NCBI RefSeq assembly: GCF_044628455.1
Contig: NZ_JBIYZW010000001.1
Coordinates: 372,001 to 436,000, forward strand
Length of the DNA stretch: 64,000 bases
Source of the DNA: Solirubrum sp044628455
Lineage (GTDB): Bacteria; Bacteroidota; Bacteroidia; Cytophagales; Hymenobacteraceae
Reading direction: 5' to 3'
Below are positions 9,481 through 17,765 of the stretch, in pieces. The first letter of the stretch is position 1. Each line of letters starts with the position of its first letter. The translations under genes and the position numbers were made by a program. The notes below the pieces were generated by a model. It was not told the DNA's origin. It made no database searches and saw only the letters and a program-made list of their open reading frames with translations.

Positions 9481-10878
9481 ATGAACCGATTTTTTCCCGC
9501 CGCGCTGCTGCTGGCGCTGCTGACCGGCTTTTTCCAGCTCGCACGGGCCCAGAAGTCGGCCCGCTCACCGGCCTACCCCGACCCGCAGCAGTACGGTAAG
9601 CCGTTTGCGGGCGTGCCCGACGCGCCCGACGCGGCCATTTACCAGGTCAACCTGCGCGGCTTCAGCCAGCAGGGTACCTTCGCCGCCGTCACGGCCCGGC
9701 TCGACTCCATCCGGGCCCTGGGCGTGAACGTGCTGTACCTGATGCCGATTTACCCCATTGGCCGGGAAAAAGCCGTGGATTCGCCCTTTGCCGTGCGCGA
9801 CTACACGGCCGTAAACCCCGAGTTCGGTACCCTGCAGGACCTGCGCACCCTGGTCGACGCCGCGCACGCGCGGGGCCTGGCCGTGATGCTGGACTGGGTG
9901 GGCAACCACACCAGCTGGGACCACCCCTGGATCAAGCAGCACCCCGACTGGTACGTGCGCGACGCCCAGGGCCAGATTGTGAATCCCATTCCGGAGTGGA
10001 AGGACATTGCCCAGCTCAACTTTGCGAGTGCGCCCATGCGGGCGGAAATGATTGCGGCCATGCGCTACTGGGTGTTTCAGGCCAACATCGACGGCTACCG
10101 CTTCGACTACGCCGACGGCCCCAGCTACGAGTTCTTCACCGAAGCCCTGGGCAGCCTCAAGTCCATCCGCACGCACAAATTGCTGCTGCTGGCCGAGGGC
10201 GACAAGAAAAAGCACTACTTCCGGGCCGGCTTCCCGCTTTGCTACGACTTCGGCTTTATCAACCTGCTCAAGCACGACATTTTTGCCGGCGGCAAAAGCG
10301 TGCAGCTGCTCGACTCGCTCAACGCCGCCGTGTACCGCGACGCCCCGCCCGCGGCCCGCATGCTGCGCTACACCTCCAACCACGACGTCAACGCCTGGGA
10401 GGGCGTGCCGCAAACGCTGTTTGGCAACCAGCGCGGCGCCATGGCCGCCTTCGTGGTGGCCGCCTACATGCGCGCCGTGCCTTTGATTTACAACGGCCAG
10501 GAAGTGGGCCACGCCGAGCGCGTGCCGTTTATGGGGCCGCGCCGGCCCATCGACTGGACGCCCAACCCGGCGCTGACCGCGGAGTACCAGCGGCTGATCG
10601 GGCTGCGCAACCGCAGCGCGGCCCTGCGCCGGGGCCAGCTCCGTACCTACAGCAGCGCCGACGTGTGCGCCTTTACCAACGTGCGGGGCCGCGAGCAGGT
10701 GCTCACGCTGGTGAACCTGCGCAACCAACCCGTAACCTACCCGGTGCCCGCGGCCCTCGCGGCCACGGCCTGGCGCGACGCCTTTAGTGGCCAGCCCGCG
10801 GCCTTGCCGGGCCAGCTCACGCTGCAGCCCTACCAGTACCTGATTCTGCACCACCAGCCGGGAGCAGCCGGCCAATAA
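9481..10878 (+). CDS. Secreted GH13 alpha-amylase-family enzyme (soluble paralogue)
   Basis: Alpha-glucan hydrolase of 465 residues. The ATG at 9481 gives a clean signal peptide (AALLLALLTGFFQLARA, cleavage before QKS) without a lipobox, so the product is probably periplasmic. The GH13 catalytic triad is present: nucleophile Asp209 (GYRFDYAD), acid/base Glu239 (LLLLAEGD) and Asp302 (TSNHD). VMLDWVGNHTSWDHPW is the conserved second region. It is closely similar along its whole length to the lipoprotein enzyme at 13181-14578, so the two arose by duplication. Third gene after susC. Confidence 0.9.
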   Translation: MNRFFPAALLLALLTGFFQLARAQKSARSPAYPDPQQYGKPFAGVPDAPDAAIYQVNLRGFSQQGTFAAVTARLDSIRALGVNVLYLMPIYPIGREKAVDSPFAVRDYTAVNPEFGTLQDLRTLVDAAHARGLAVMLDWVGNHTSWDHPWIKQHPDWYVRDAQGQIVNPIPEWKDIAQLNFASAPMRAEMIAAMRYWVFQANIDGYRFDYADGPSYEFFTEALGSLKSIRTHKLLLLAEGDKKKHYFRAGFPLCYDFGFINLLKHDIFAGGKSVQLLDSLNAAVYRDAPPAARMLRYTSNHDVNAWEGVPQTLFGNQRGAMAAFVVAAYMRAVPLIYNGQEVGHAERVPFMGPRRPIDWTPNPALTAEYQRLIGLRNRSAALRRGQLRTYSSADVCAFTNVRGREQVLTLVNLRNQPVTYPVPAALAATAWRDAFSGQPAALPGQLTLQPYQYLILHHQPGAAGQ

Positions 10879-10927
10879 CCTTTCCGGTAGGCGCGCCCGT
10901 TTGCAAAGCCAGCCCTTACTTCGCTTG

Positions 10928-13042
10928 ATGAAACAGTTGATGTTGCTTGTGCTGCTGCTCGGCAGCTGGCGCGCGGGGGCGCAGCAGGCCCCGGCCCTGA
11001 CGGCCCGGCTCGGGGCCGTGAGTTTGACCTTTGCCCTGGGGCCCGACGGCCGGCCCAACTACCGCGTGCAGCACGGCACGCGCCCGGTGGTCAATACCTC
11101 GCGCCTGGGCGTGGCGCTGGCCGACGGGCAGGGCTTCGACGGCCCGCTGGAGCTGGTGGACAGCGAAATCAAGAACGTGGACGAAACCTGGCAGCCGGTG
11201 TGGGGCGAGGAAAAGCAGATTCGCAACCACTACCAGCAGCTCACCGTGCGCCTGCGCCAGCCCGCCGCCCACGGCCGCCGGCTCGACGTGGTGTTCCGCG
11301 TGTTTGCCGACGGCGTGGGCTTCCGCTACGAGTGGCCCGCCCAACCCCGGCTGCAGTACTTCACCGTGACCGACGAGCTGACCGAGTTCAACCTGCCGGC
11401 CAACCACCAAGCCTTCTGGATTCCCGGCGACTACGACTCCAACGAGTACGTCTACCAGACCACGCGGCTGAGCGCGGTGAACACCACGGCCATTACGCCC
11501 ATTCAGCGCAAGGCCGCGCCCACCACCGTGCAAACGCCGCTGCTGCTCAAGTCCGACGACGGCCTGTACGTGAGTTTGCACGAGGCGGCCCTGCTCAACT
11601 ACCCGGCCCTGATGCTGCAGGTGAACCCGCAGACCTTCGGCCTGAGCGCCCACCTGGTGCCCGACGCCGTGGGCAACAAAGCCTACCTGCAGGCCCCCGA
11701 GCACACGCCCTGGCGCACCATCGTGGTCAGCGACAAAGCCCCCGAGCTGCTGGCCTCGCGGCTGATTCTGAATTTGAACGAGCCCAGCAAAATCGCCGAC
11801 CCCAGTTGGATCAAGCCGCACAAGTTTGTGGGCGTGTGGTGGGAAATGCACGTGAACCGCGCCTCCTGGAACTACGCCGACTCGAGCAACCTCAAGCTGG
11901 CCGGCACCAACTGGCAGGGCCTGAAGCCCAACGGCCGCCACGGCGCCAATACCCGGAACGTGAAGCGCTACATCGACTTTGCCGCCCGCCACGGCATCGA
12001 GGGCGTGCTGGTGGAGGGCTGGAACGTGGGCTGGGAAGACTGGGCCGGCAACTGGAAGGAAGAGGTGTTCGACTTCGTGACGCCCTACCCGGATTTCAGC
12101 GTGACGGAGCTGCAGCAGTACGCGGCCGCCCGGAACGTCCAGCTCATCATGCACCACGAAACTTCGGGGGCGGTGACCAACTACGAGCGCCGCCTCGACC
12201 AGGCCCTGGGCTTCATGCAGCAGCACGGCTACGCGGCGGTGAAAACCGGCTACGTGGGCCGCATCATTCCCCGCGGCGAGTTTCACGACGGGCAGTGGAT
12301 GGTGAACCACTACACCCGCACGGCCGAGCAGATGGCCCGGCGCCGCATCATGGTGGACATGCACGAGGCCGTGCGCCCCACCGGCCTGCACCGCACCTAC
12401 CCCAACTGGCTGGCCTCGGAGGCGGCCCGCGGCAACGAGTTCAACGCCTGGAGCGAGGGCAACCCGCCCGAGCACGAAACCATTCTGCCCTTCACCCGCC
12501 TGATGGGCGGCCCCATGGACTACACGCCCGGCATTTTCCGGATCAAGCTCGAAAGCTGGAACCCGGCGCGCAACCAGGGCAAGCAGGTGCACACCACCCT
12601 GGCCAAGCAGCTGGCTTTGTACGTGACGCTGTACTCGCCCCTGCAGATGGCCGCCGACCTGCCCGAAGCCTACGAAAAGCACCTCGACGCCTTCCAGTTC
12701 ATCAAGGACGTGGCCGTGGACTGGGACGAGACGCGCATCGTGGCCGCCGAGCCCGGCGACTACGTTACCATTGCCCGCCGCGCCAAGGGCCGCAACGAGT
12801 GGTTTGTGGGCGCCATTACCGACGAGCAGGCCCGCCGCCAGCCGCTGAAGCTGGATTTCCTCTCGCCCGGCACCCAGTACCTGGCCACCATCTACGCCGA
12901 CGGCAAGGATGCCCACTGGCAGCAGAACCCCGAAAGCTACCGCATCCGGCAGCAGAAGGTCGACCACCGCTCGGTGCTGAACCTGCAGCTGGCGCCCGGC
13001 GGCGGGGCGGCCATAAGCATCAAACCCATTTCCGCGCGCTGA
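10928..13042 (+). CDS. susB: GH97 alpha-glucosidase, SusB-like, inverting type
   Basis: Periplasmic enzyme that releases glucose from maltooligosaccharides. The ATG at 10928 starts a signal peptide (LMLLVLLLGSWRAGAQ) and a 704-residue protein. Glu411, Glu480 and Glu504 have exactly the spacing (69 and 24 residues) of catalytic Glu439, Glu508 and Glu532 of Bacteroides thetaiotaomicron SusB, and Glu498 falls where the calcium ligand Glu526 lies. This supports the inverting, calcium-dependent GH97 subgroup rather than the retaining alpha-galactosidases. Family motifs KFVGVWWEMHV and MVDMHEAVRPTGLHRTYPN are present. It sits between the two GH13 paralogues. Confidence 0.93.
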   Translation: MKQLMLLVLLLGSWRAGAQQAPALTARLGAVSLTFALGPDGRPNYRVQHGTRPVVNTSRLGVALADGQGFDGPLELVDSEIKNVDETWQPVWGEEKQIRNHYQQLTVRLRQPAAHGRRLDVVFRVFADGVGFRYEWPAQPRLQYFTVTDELTEFNLPANHQAFWIPGDYDSNEYVYQTTRLSAVNTTAITPIQRKAAPTTVQTPLLLKSDDGLYVSLHEAALLNYPALMLQVNPQTFGLSAHLVPDAVGNKAYLQAPEHTPWRTIVVSDKAPELLASRLILNLNEPSKIADPSWIKPHKFVGVWWEMHVNRASWNYADSSNLKLAGTNWQGLKPNGRHGANTRNVKRYIDFAARHGIEGVLVEGWNVGWEDWAGNWKEEVFDFVTPYPDFSVTELQQYAAARNVQLIMHHETSGAVTNYERRLDQALGFMQQHGYAAVKTGYVGRIIPRGEFHDGQWMVNHYTRTAEQMARRRIMVDMHEAVRPTGLHRTYPNWLASEAARGNEFNAWSEGNPPEHETILPFTRLMGGPMDYTPGIFRIKLESWNPARNQGKQVHTTLAKQLALYVTLYSPLQMAADLPEAYEKHLDAFQFIKDVAVDWDETRIVAAEPGDYVTIARRAKGRNEWFVGAITDEQARRQPLKLDFLSPGTQYLATIYADGKDAHWQQNPESYRIRQQKVDHRSVLNLQLAPGGGAAISIKPISAR

Positions 13043-13180
13043 ACCGGCCGCCGCGCCTCATTTCCGGCGCCGCGGCCCGGGCACTGAACCCATTGGCCGC
13101 CGCCAGCCTTTAGCAACTGCCCGGCCACCAGCCGTTCGCGCCACTGTCCTTTTCGAATAACCAGTTCTTTTCTGTTTGCT

Positions 13181-14578
13181 ATGTCTTTTTTGGGTACTGT
13201 GCGCCTAACCAGCCTGTGCTGGGTGCTGCTGGCCGCGCTGCTGGCTTCCTGCGAAAAAGAGCGGCCGGTGGCCCCCACCTTGCCGCCCACCACTACCACG
13301 CCCGACCCGGCCCAGTACGGCACGCCCTTCGCCGGGGTGCCCGACCGCCAGGACGCGACCATTTACCAGGTCAATATGCGCGCCTTCAGCCAGCCGGGCA
13401 ACTTTGCCGGCGTCACGGCCCGGCTCGACTCCATCAAGGCCCTGGGCGCGAACGTGGTGTACCTGATGCCGATTAATCCCATTGGGCAGCTGCGCGGGGT
13501 CAACTCGCCCTACGCCGTGAAGGATTACCGCGCCGTGAACCCCGAGTTTGGCACGCTGCAGGACCTGCGCACCCTGGTCGACGGGGCCCACGCGCGCGGC
13601 ATGGCCGTGATGCTGGACTGGGTGGCCAACCACACCAGCTGGGACCACGCCTGGATTACGGCCCACCCCGAGTGGTACCTGCGCGACGCGGGCGGCACCA
13701 TTCTGAGCCCGCCCGGCACCAACTACACCGACGTAGCTCAACTGAACTTCAGCAGCGCGCCCATGCGGGCGGAAATGATTGCGGCCATGAAGTCGTGGGT
13801 GTTTCAGGCCAACGTCGACGGTTTCCGCTTCGACTACAGCGACGCCCCGCCCGTGGACTTCTGGCGGCAGGCCGTGGACACGCTGCGGCGCATCCGCACC
13901 CACAAGCTGCTGCTGCTCTCCGAAGGCAGCCGCAGCGCCAATTTCGGCGCGGGCTTTGACTACAACTTCGGCTTCGGCTTCTACGACCAGCTCAAAAACG
14001 TGTACCGCAGCGGCGTCGCGGCCACGGCCTTCGACGCGCGCAATACCAGCGAATACAGCGGCGCCACGGGCACCCAGATGGTGGTGCGCTACACCACCAA
14101 CCACGACGTGAACAGCTCCGACGGCACCCCGGTGGCGCTGTTCGGCGGGCAGCAGGGCGCCTTGTCGGCCTTCGTCATTGCCGCCTGCTACAAGGGCGTA
14201 CCCATGATTTACAACGGGCAGGAAGCCGGCATGACGGCGGCCATTCCGTTTCCCTTCACCACGGTAAAAGTCAGCTGGGACACGCGCCCCCTGGTCACGC
14301 AGGCCTACAAGCAGATTCTGGCGGCCCGGGCCGGTAGCACGGCCCTGCGCCGCGGCGCGCCTACCTCGTACAGCAGCGCCGACGTGTGCGCCTTCACCAA
14401 AACCGCCGGCGCCGAGCAGGCCCTGGTGCTGGTGAACGTGCGCGGCAACGCCCTGCAGTACACCGTGCCCCCGGCCCTGGATGGCAGCACCTGGACCGAT
14501 GCCCTGCAGGGCGGCGCGGTTACGCTGGGCAGCCAAGTGGCGCTGCCGGCCTACGGCTACCGCATCCTGAAGCGCTAA
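13181..14578 (+). CDS. GH13 alpha-amylase-family lipoprotein (surface/membrane paralogue)
   Basis: 465-residue relative of the enzyme at 9481. Its N-terminus is a lipoprotein signal (WVLLAALLASC) followed by a Pro/Thr-rich linker (PTLPPTTTT), so it should be anchored to the outer membrane, like SusG in the starch system. The catalytic residues are Asp218 (GFRFDYSD), Glu248 (LLLLSEGS) and Asp309 (TTNHD). The chain ends at GYRILKR without a T9SS domain. The differing sorting signals of the two paralogues suggest division of labour: surface attack versus periplasmic trimming. Confidence 0.9.
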   Translation: MSFLGTVRLTSLCWVLLAALLASCEKERPVAPTLPPTTTTPDPAQYGTPFAGVPDRQDATIYQVNMRAFSQPGNFAGVTARLDSIKALGANVVYLMPINPIGQLRGVNSPYAVKDYRAVNPEFGTLQDLRTLVDGAHARGMAVMLDWVANHTSWDHAWITAHPEWYLRDAGGTILSPPGTNYTDVAQLNFSSAPMRAEMIAAMKSWVFQANVDGFRFDYSDAPPVDFWRQAVDTLRRIRTHKLLLLSEGSRSANFGAGFDYNFGFGFYDQLKNVYRSGVAATAFDARNTSEYSGATGTQMVVRYTTNHDVNSSDGTPVALFGGQQGALSAFVIAACYKGVPMIYNGQEAGMTAAIPFPFTTVKVSWDTRPLVTQAYKQILAARAGSTALRRGAPTSYSSADVCAFTKTAGAEQALVLVNVRGNALQYTVPPALDGSTWTDALQGGAVTLGSQVALPAYGYRILKR

Positions 14579-14684
14579 CGCCCGCTGCCGGTCGATTGCC
14601 TGCCGCCCCGCCGGGGCCTGGTTTCCCTACGGAAGCCGGGCTCGGGCGGGGCGGCCTGCTGACGGCAGGTCCCGGCTTGGCTGA

Positions 14685-17552
14685 TCAGAACAGGTCGTCC
14701 TTAAGCGGGGCGGTATAGGGCTGGGGCTGGGCGGTGGTTTTGGGCAGGCCGAAGAAAAAGTAGAGCGTGCGGGTGCGGGAGCCGCGCAGGTGGTTCGGCT
14801 CGCTGGTCGGCCCCAGGTTCTGGGGATTGGGGTCGATGTTGAGGGCCAGCTTGGTGCCCAGCGGGGGAATGGCGTCGAGAAACGAGAGGTTGCCCGCGGG
14901 CAGGGCCGGCGAAGGTTTCACGCCCGACAATCCGTAGAAGTCGAGCAGGCGCACGTAGAGGCCGGGGTTGGGCGTGGCCACCAGCAACTTACCCTCCACG
15001 GTGTTGAGCTCCAGCCAGCCAATGTCGGCGAAGTAACCCTTGAACTCGGGGTAAATCCAGGGCGCGGCGCCGGTCTGGGTGTTGTTGTAGGCGTTTTCCC
15101 ACACGTTGGTCGTCACGCCCTGCAGGCGGTTTTTCCAGACGCGGTACGGCCCTTTGCCCAGCCACTTGGCGCCCAGCACGTAGTTCTCAGGGTAGGTGAA
15201 GCTCAGCCCCGCGAAGGGTACGTCGCCGTCGATGGCGTAGGCGTAGTCGAGCTGCAGCCAGCCCGAGCCGTACATCTTCCAGCGCAGCCGCTGTAGCGCG
15301 CCCCGGTAACTCACTTCCACCACTTCCCCGTCGGGCTCCGAGCGGTGGGTGAGCTGGCTGAAGCGGGCCTCAGCGCCCACCAGCACCGGCCCCTGCCCAA
15401 ACGAGAGCCGGTCGCCGTTGTTGCCCTTGAGCGCGCTGATCTGGCCGGTAGTCTTGCTGAAGGTGACCGTGATGTTGGCCGCCAGCAGCGTCAGCGTAGA
15501 GTCGGTTTCGGTTGTGGTGACGGCCCCCGCCGGCTGCAGGTCGACCAGGCCGGCCGGCAGCCCCGCGCCTCGCGTTGGCCAGCTCCACTTGTACACCAGG
15601 TTTTTCTGCGGGTCGTAGGCCGAGAGCAGCAGCGCGTCGTAGCGCTGCCAGTCCTTGGGCAGTCCGAGCTGCAGGCGGCCGGTGGCCAGCGGGGCCACGC
15701 GGGGACTGGCCACCCGGCTTTTCTGCCGGGTCACGTAGCCGCTCAGCGTCTCGCCGGGCCGGCGGAAATCCACCAGCTCCCACTGAAAAAAGCACTGGCT
15801 GAGGTTGGTGAAGTGGTAGCGGTTCTCGACTTCGAGCACTCCCTTGAAGCCGGCCGGCAGCAAAGCTTGGACAATGCGGATGGGGGAGAAGATTTCCCGG
15901 ATGGCGTAGAAGCTGCCTTCTTTTTCGCGGTGCGGCCCCAGCACGCCGTCGGGCGCGTTCACGCCGTTCACGTCGATGATGCCGCGCTGGTCGGTGCGCA
16001 CCAGGCCCTCGTCGACCAGGGCCCACAGAAAGCCGCCGCCCGAGCGCGGGGCTTGCCAGTGCAGCTCCCAGAGGTCGGCCAGGCCCGCGCCCCCGCCGCC
16101 ATCGTCCTGGCAGTGCAGAAACTCGGTGGGCATGTAAATCAGCGAGTCGGCCAGCAGCTTCTGGGTGCTGTAGTAGTCCTCGTAGTGGTTGGTGTCGATG
16201 CCATTGTGCTGCTTGCCGGGCCGGTGGTGGGCGTGAATCACGGGCCGCCGCGACAAATCGTAGCGGTGAAAGTGTGCGTCCAGCTCCTGGTTGGTGCCGC
16301 CCTCATTACCGTTGCTCCAGAACAAAATGCTGGGGTGGTTGGCGTCGCGGCGCACCATCTCGCGCACCAGCGGCGCCCCGGCCCGGGTCGAGTAGGCCTT
16401 CTGCCAGCCGGCTAGCTCGTCGAGCACGTACAGGCCCAGCGAGTCGCACAGCTCCAGGAAGCGTTGGTCGGGCGGGTAGTGGGCCATGCGCACCGCGTTC
16501 AGGTTCATCTCCTTGATGAGGCGCACGTCGGCCAGGTGAACGGAGTCGTTGAGGGTGCGGCCGGTTTCGGGCCACCAGCTGTGGCGGTTGATGCCCTTGA
16601 GCTTGACCTGGGTGCCGTTGACGAAGATTCCCCGGCCGCGGCGGATTTCGATGGTGCGGAAGCCAAACCGCTCGGTGGTCTGGTACAGCGGCTGGCCGCC
16701 GGCCAGCAGGCGCACGCGCACGCGGTACAGCTGCGGGGTTTCGGCGGTCCACAGCCGGGGCTGGCGCACGGTGGTGTGCACCCGCACCAGCGAGTCGCCG
16801 GGCTGGGCGGTGCCGCGGGCCGTGCCCACCACCTGCCCGACTGCGTCCACGATATCGGCCTGCACCTGGGTGGATTGCTGCAGGCCCTGCACGAATACGT
16901 TCATAGCAAACGAGCCGTCGGCGCGGGCGTCGATGCTGGTGCGCGGGCTGAACTGCCGCGGGTAGGCCGCCAAATACACCGGCCGGAAGATGCCGCCGAA
17001 CACCCAGTAGTCGGCCAGCCGCTCGGCGTTGTTTACCGAGGCATCGGCCGACATCTTGCTGACCGTGACTTCGAGCAGGTTGGCCTGCCCGGCGGGCTTG
17101 AGCTTGTCGGTGATGTCGTACTGAAACTGGTAGAAGGCGCCCTGGTGAATGGCTCCGGCCGACTGCCCGTTGATGCGGACCTCGGTATCGGTCATCGAGC
17201 CTTCGAAGACGATAAACACCCGCCGGTCCCGCCAGTCGGCGGGCACGCGAAACTCGTGGCGGTAGCGGCCCTGCTCGTCGGCGAAGCGGAAGTTCTTGCC
17301 GTAGGTTTTGTAGTCGCGGCCGTAGTTGTAGGCGCCAAAGCCCTGCTGCTCCCAGCATGAGGGCACCTGAATGGTGGTCCAGGCCCCGCTGCGGCGGCCC
17401 CCGGTGCAGAAGAAGTCCCAGGTGGCGGGGTGGCGGCTGTCGCGGCCCGAGAGGTACTGCACCTGTTTGGTGGGAGCGGGGGGCTGGGCGGCGGCCGCGG
17501 CCGCCTGCACCAGCAGCCAGACCAGCAGCCAGCGGAAAGCAGAAGCAGCCAT
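14685..17552 (-). CDS. GH2 family glycoside hydrolase (beta-galactosidase-like)
   Basis: 955-residue secreted enzyme; the start at 17552 gives the signal peptide AFRWLLVWLLVQAAAAAAQ, while the frame remains open further upstream without signal features. Order: galactose-binding-like sandwich (~50-210), immunoglobulin-like domain (~215-320), TIM barrel (~325-620) with acid/base Glu417 in FWSNGNEGG and probable nucleophile Glu477 in YMPTEFLH, then C-terminal beta domains. It lies on the strand opposite to the starch genes, so it is not in their operon. Substrate is not certain: the family includes beta-galactosidases, glucuronidases and others. Confidence 0.85.
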   Translation of the reverse strand: MAASAFRWLLVWLLVQAAAAAAQPPAPTKQVQYLSGRDSRHPATWDFFCTGGRRSGAWTTIQVPSCWEQQGFGAYNYGRDYKTYGKNFRFADEQGRYRHEFRVPADWRDRRVFIVFEGSMTDTEVRINGQSAGAIHQGAFYQFQYDITDKLKPAGQANLLEVTVSKMSADASVNNAERLADYWVFGGIFRPVYLAAYPRQFSPRTSIDARADGSFAMNVFVQGLQQSTQVQADIVDAVGQVVGTARGTAQPGDSLVRVHTTVRQPRLWTAETPQLYRVRVRLLAGGQPLYQTTERFGFRTIEIRRGRGIFVNGTQVKLKGINRHSWWPETGRTLNDSVHLADVRLIKEMNLNAVRMAHYPPDQRFLELCDSLGLYVLDELAGWQKAYSTRAGAPLVREMVRRDANHPSILFWSNGNEGGTNQELDAHFHRYDLSRRPVIHAHHRPGKQHNGIDTNHYEDYYSTQKLLADSLIYMPTEFLHCQDDGGGGAGLADLWELHWQAPRSGGGFLWALVDEGLVRTDQRGIIDVNGVNAPDGVLGPHREKEGSFYAIREIFSPIRIVQALLPAGFKGVLEVENRYHFTNLSQCFFQWELVDFRRPGETLSGYVTRQKSRVASPRVAPLATGRLQLGLPKDWQRYDALLLSAYDPQKNLVYKWSWPTRGAGLPAGLVDLQPAGAVTTTETDSTLTLLAANITVTFSKTTGQISALKGNNGDRLSFGQGPVLVGAEARFSQLTHRSEPDGEVVEVSYRGALQRLRWKMYGSGWLQLDYAYAIDGDVPFAGLSFTYPENYVLGAKWLGKGPYRVWKNRLQGVTTNVWENAYNNTQTGAAPWIYPEFKGYFADIGWLELNTVEGKLLVATPNPGLYVRLLDFYGLSGVKPSPALPAGNLSFLDAIPPLGTKLALNIDPNPQNLGPTSEPNHLRGSRTRTLYFFFGLPKTTAQPQPYTAPLKDDLF

Positions 17553-17726
17553 GGGCAGAAGAAAGAAAAAGGCGTGAAGGCCGCGGCAACTTAGCCTTCC
17601 CCCGCGCCCGGAGCGCCCTGTAGTGTCCTGCCGGCCGCGAAAATTTCGGCGCGGCCCCCGGCGGCGCCCGGCCCGCCGGTCCTGGTTTTTTTCGGCGGGC
17701 AACCAACAAGCGCGCCGGCCGCGAGT

Positions 17727-17734
17727 TACCTTTG
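17727..17734 (+). promoter_or_regulatory. Bacteroidota -7 promoter box for the T9SS amylase
   Basis: TACCTTTG at 17727-17734 is a perfect match to TAnnTTTG, 31 nt upstream of the ATG at 17766. No TTG was found at the expected -33 position, so the promoter may need an activator, which would fit the regulator at 2548. Confidence 0.5.
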
Positions 17735-17765
17735 AACCTTGGCTTTCAGCCCCAAGGGCTTCAAC

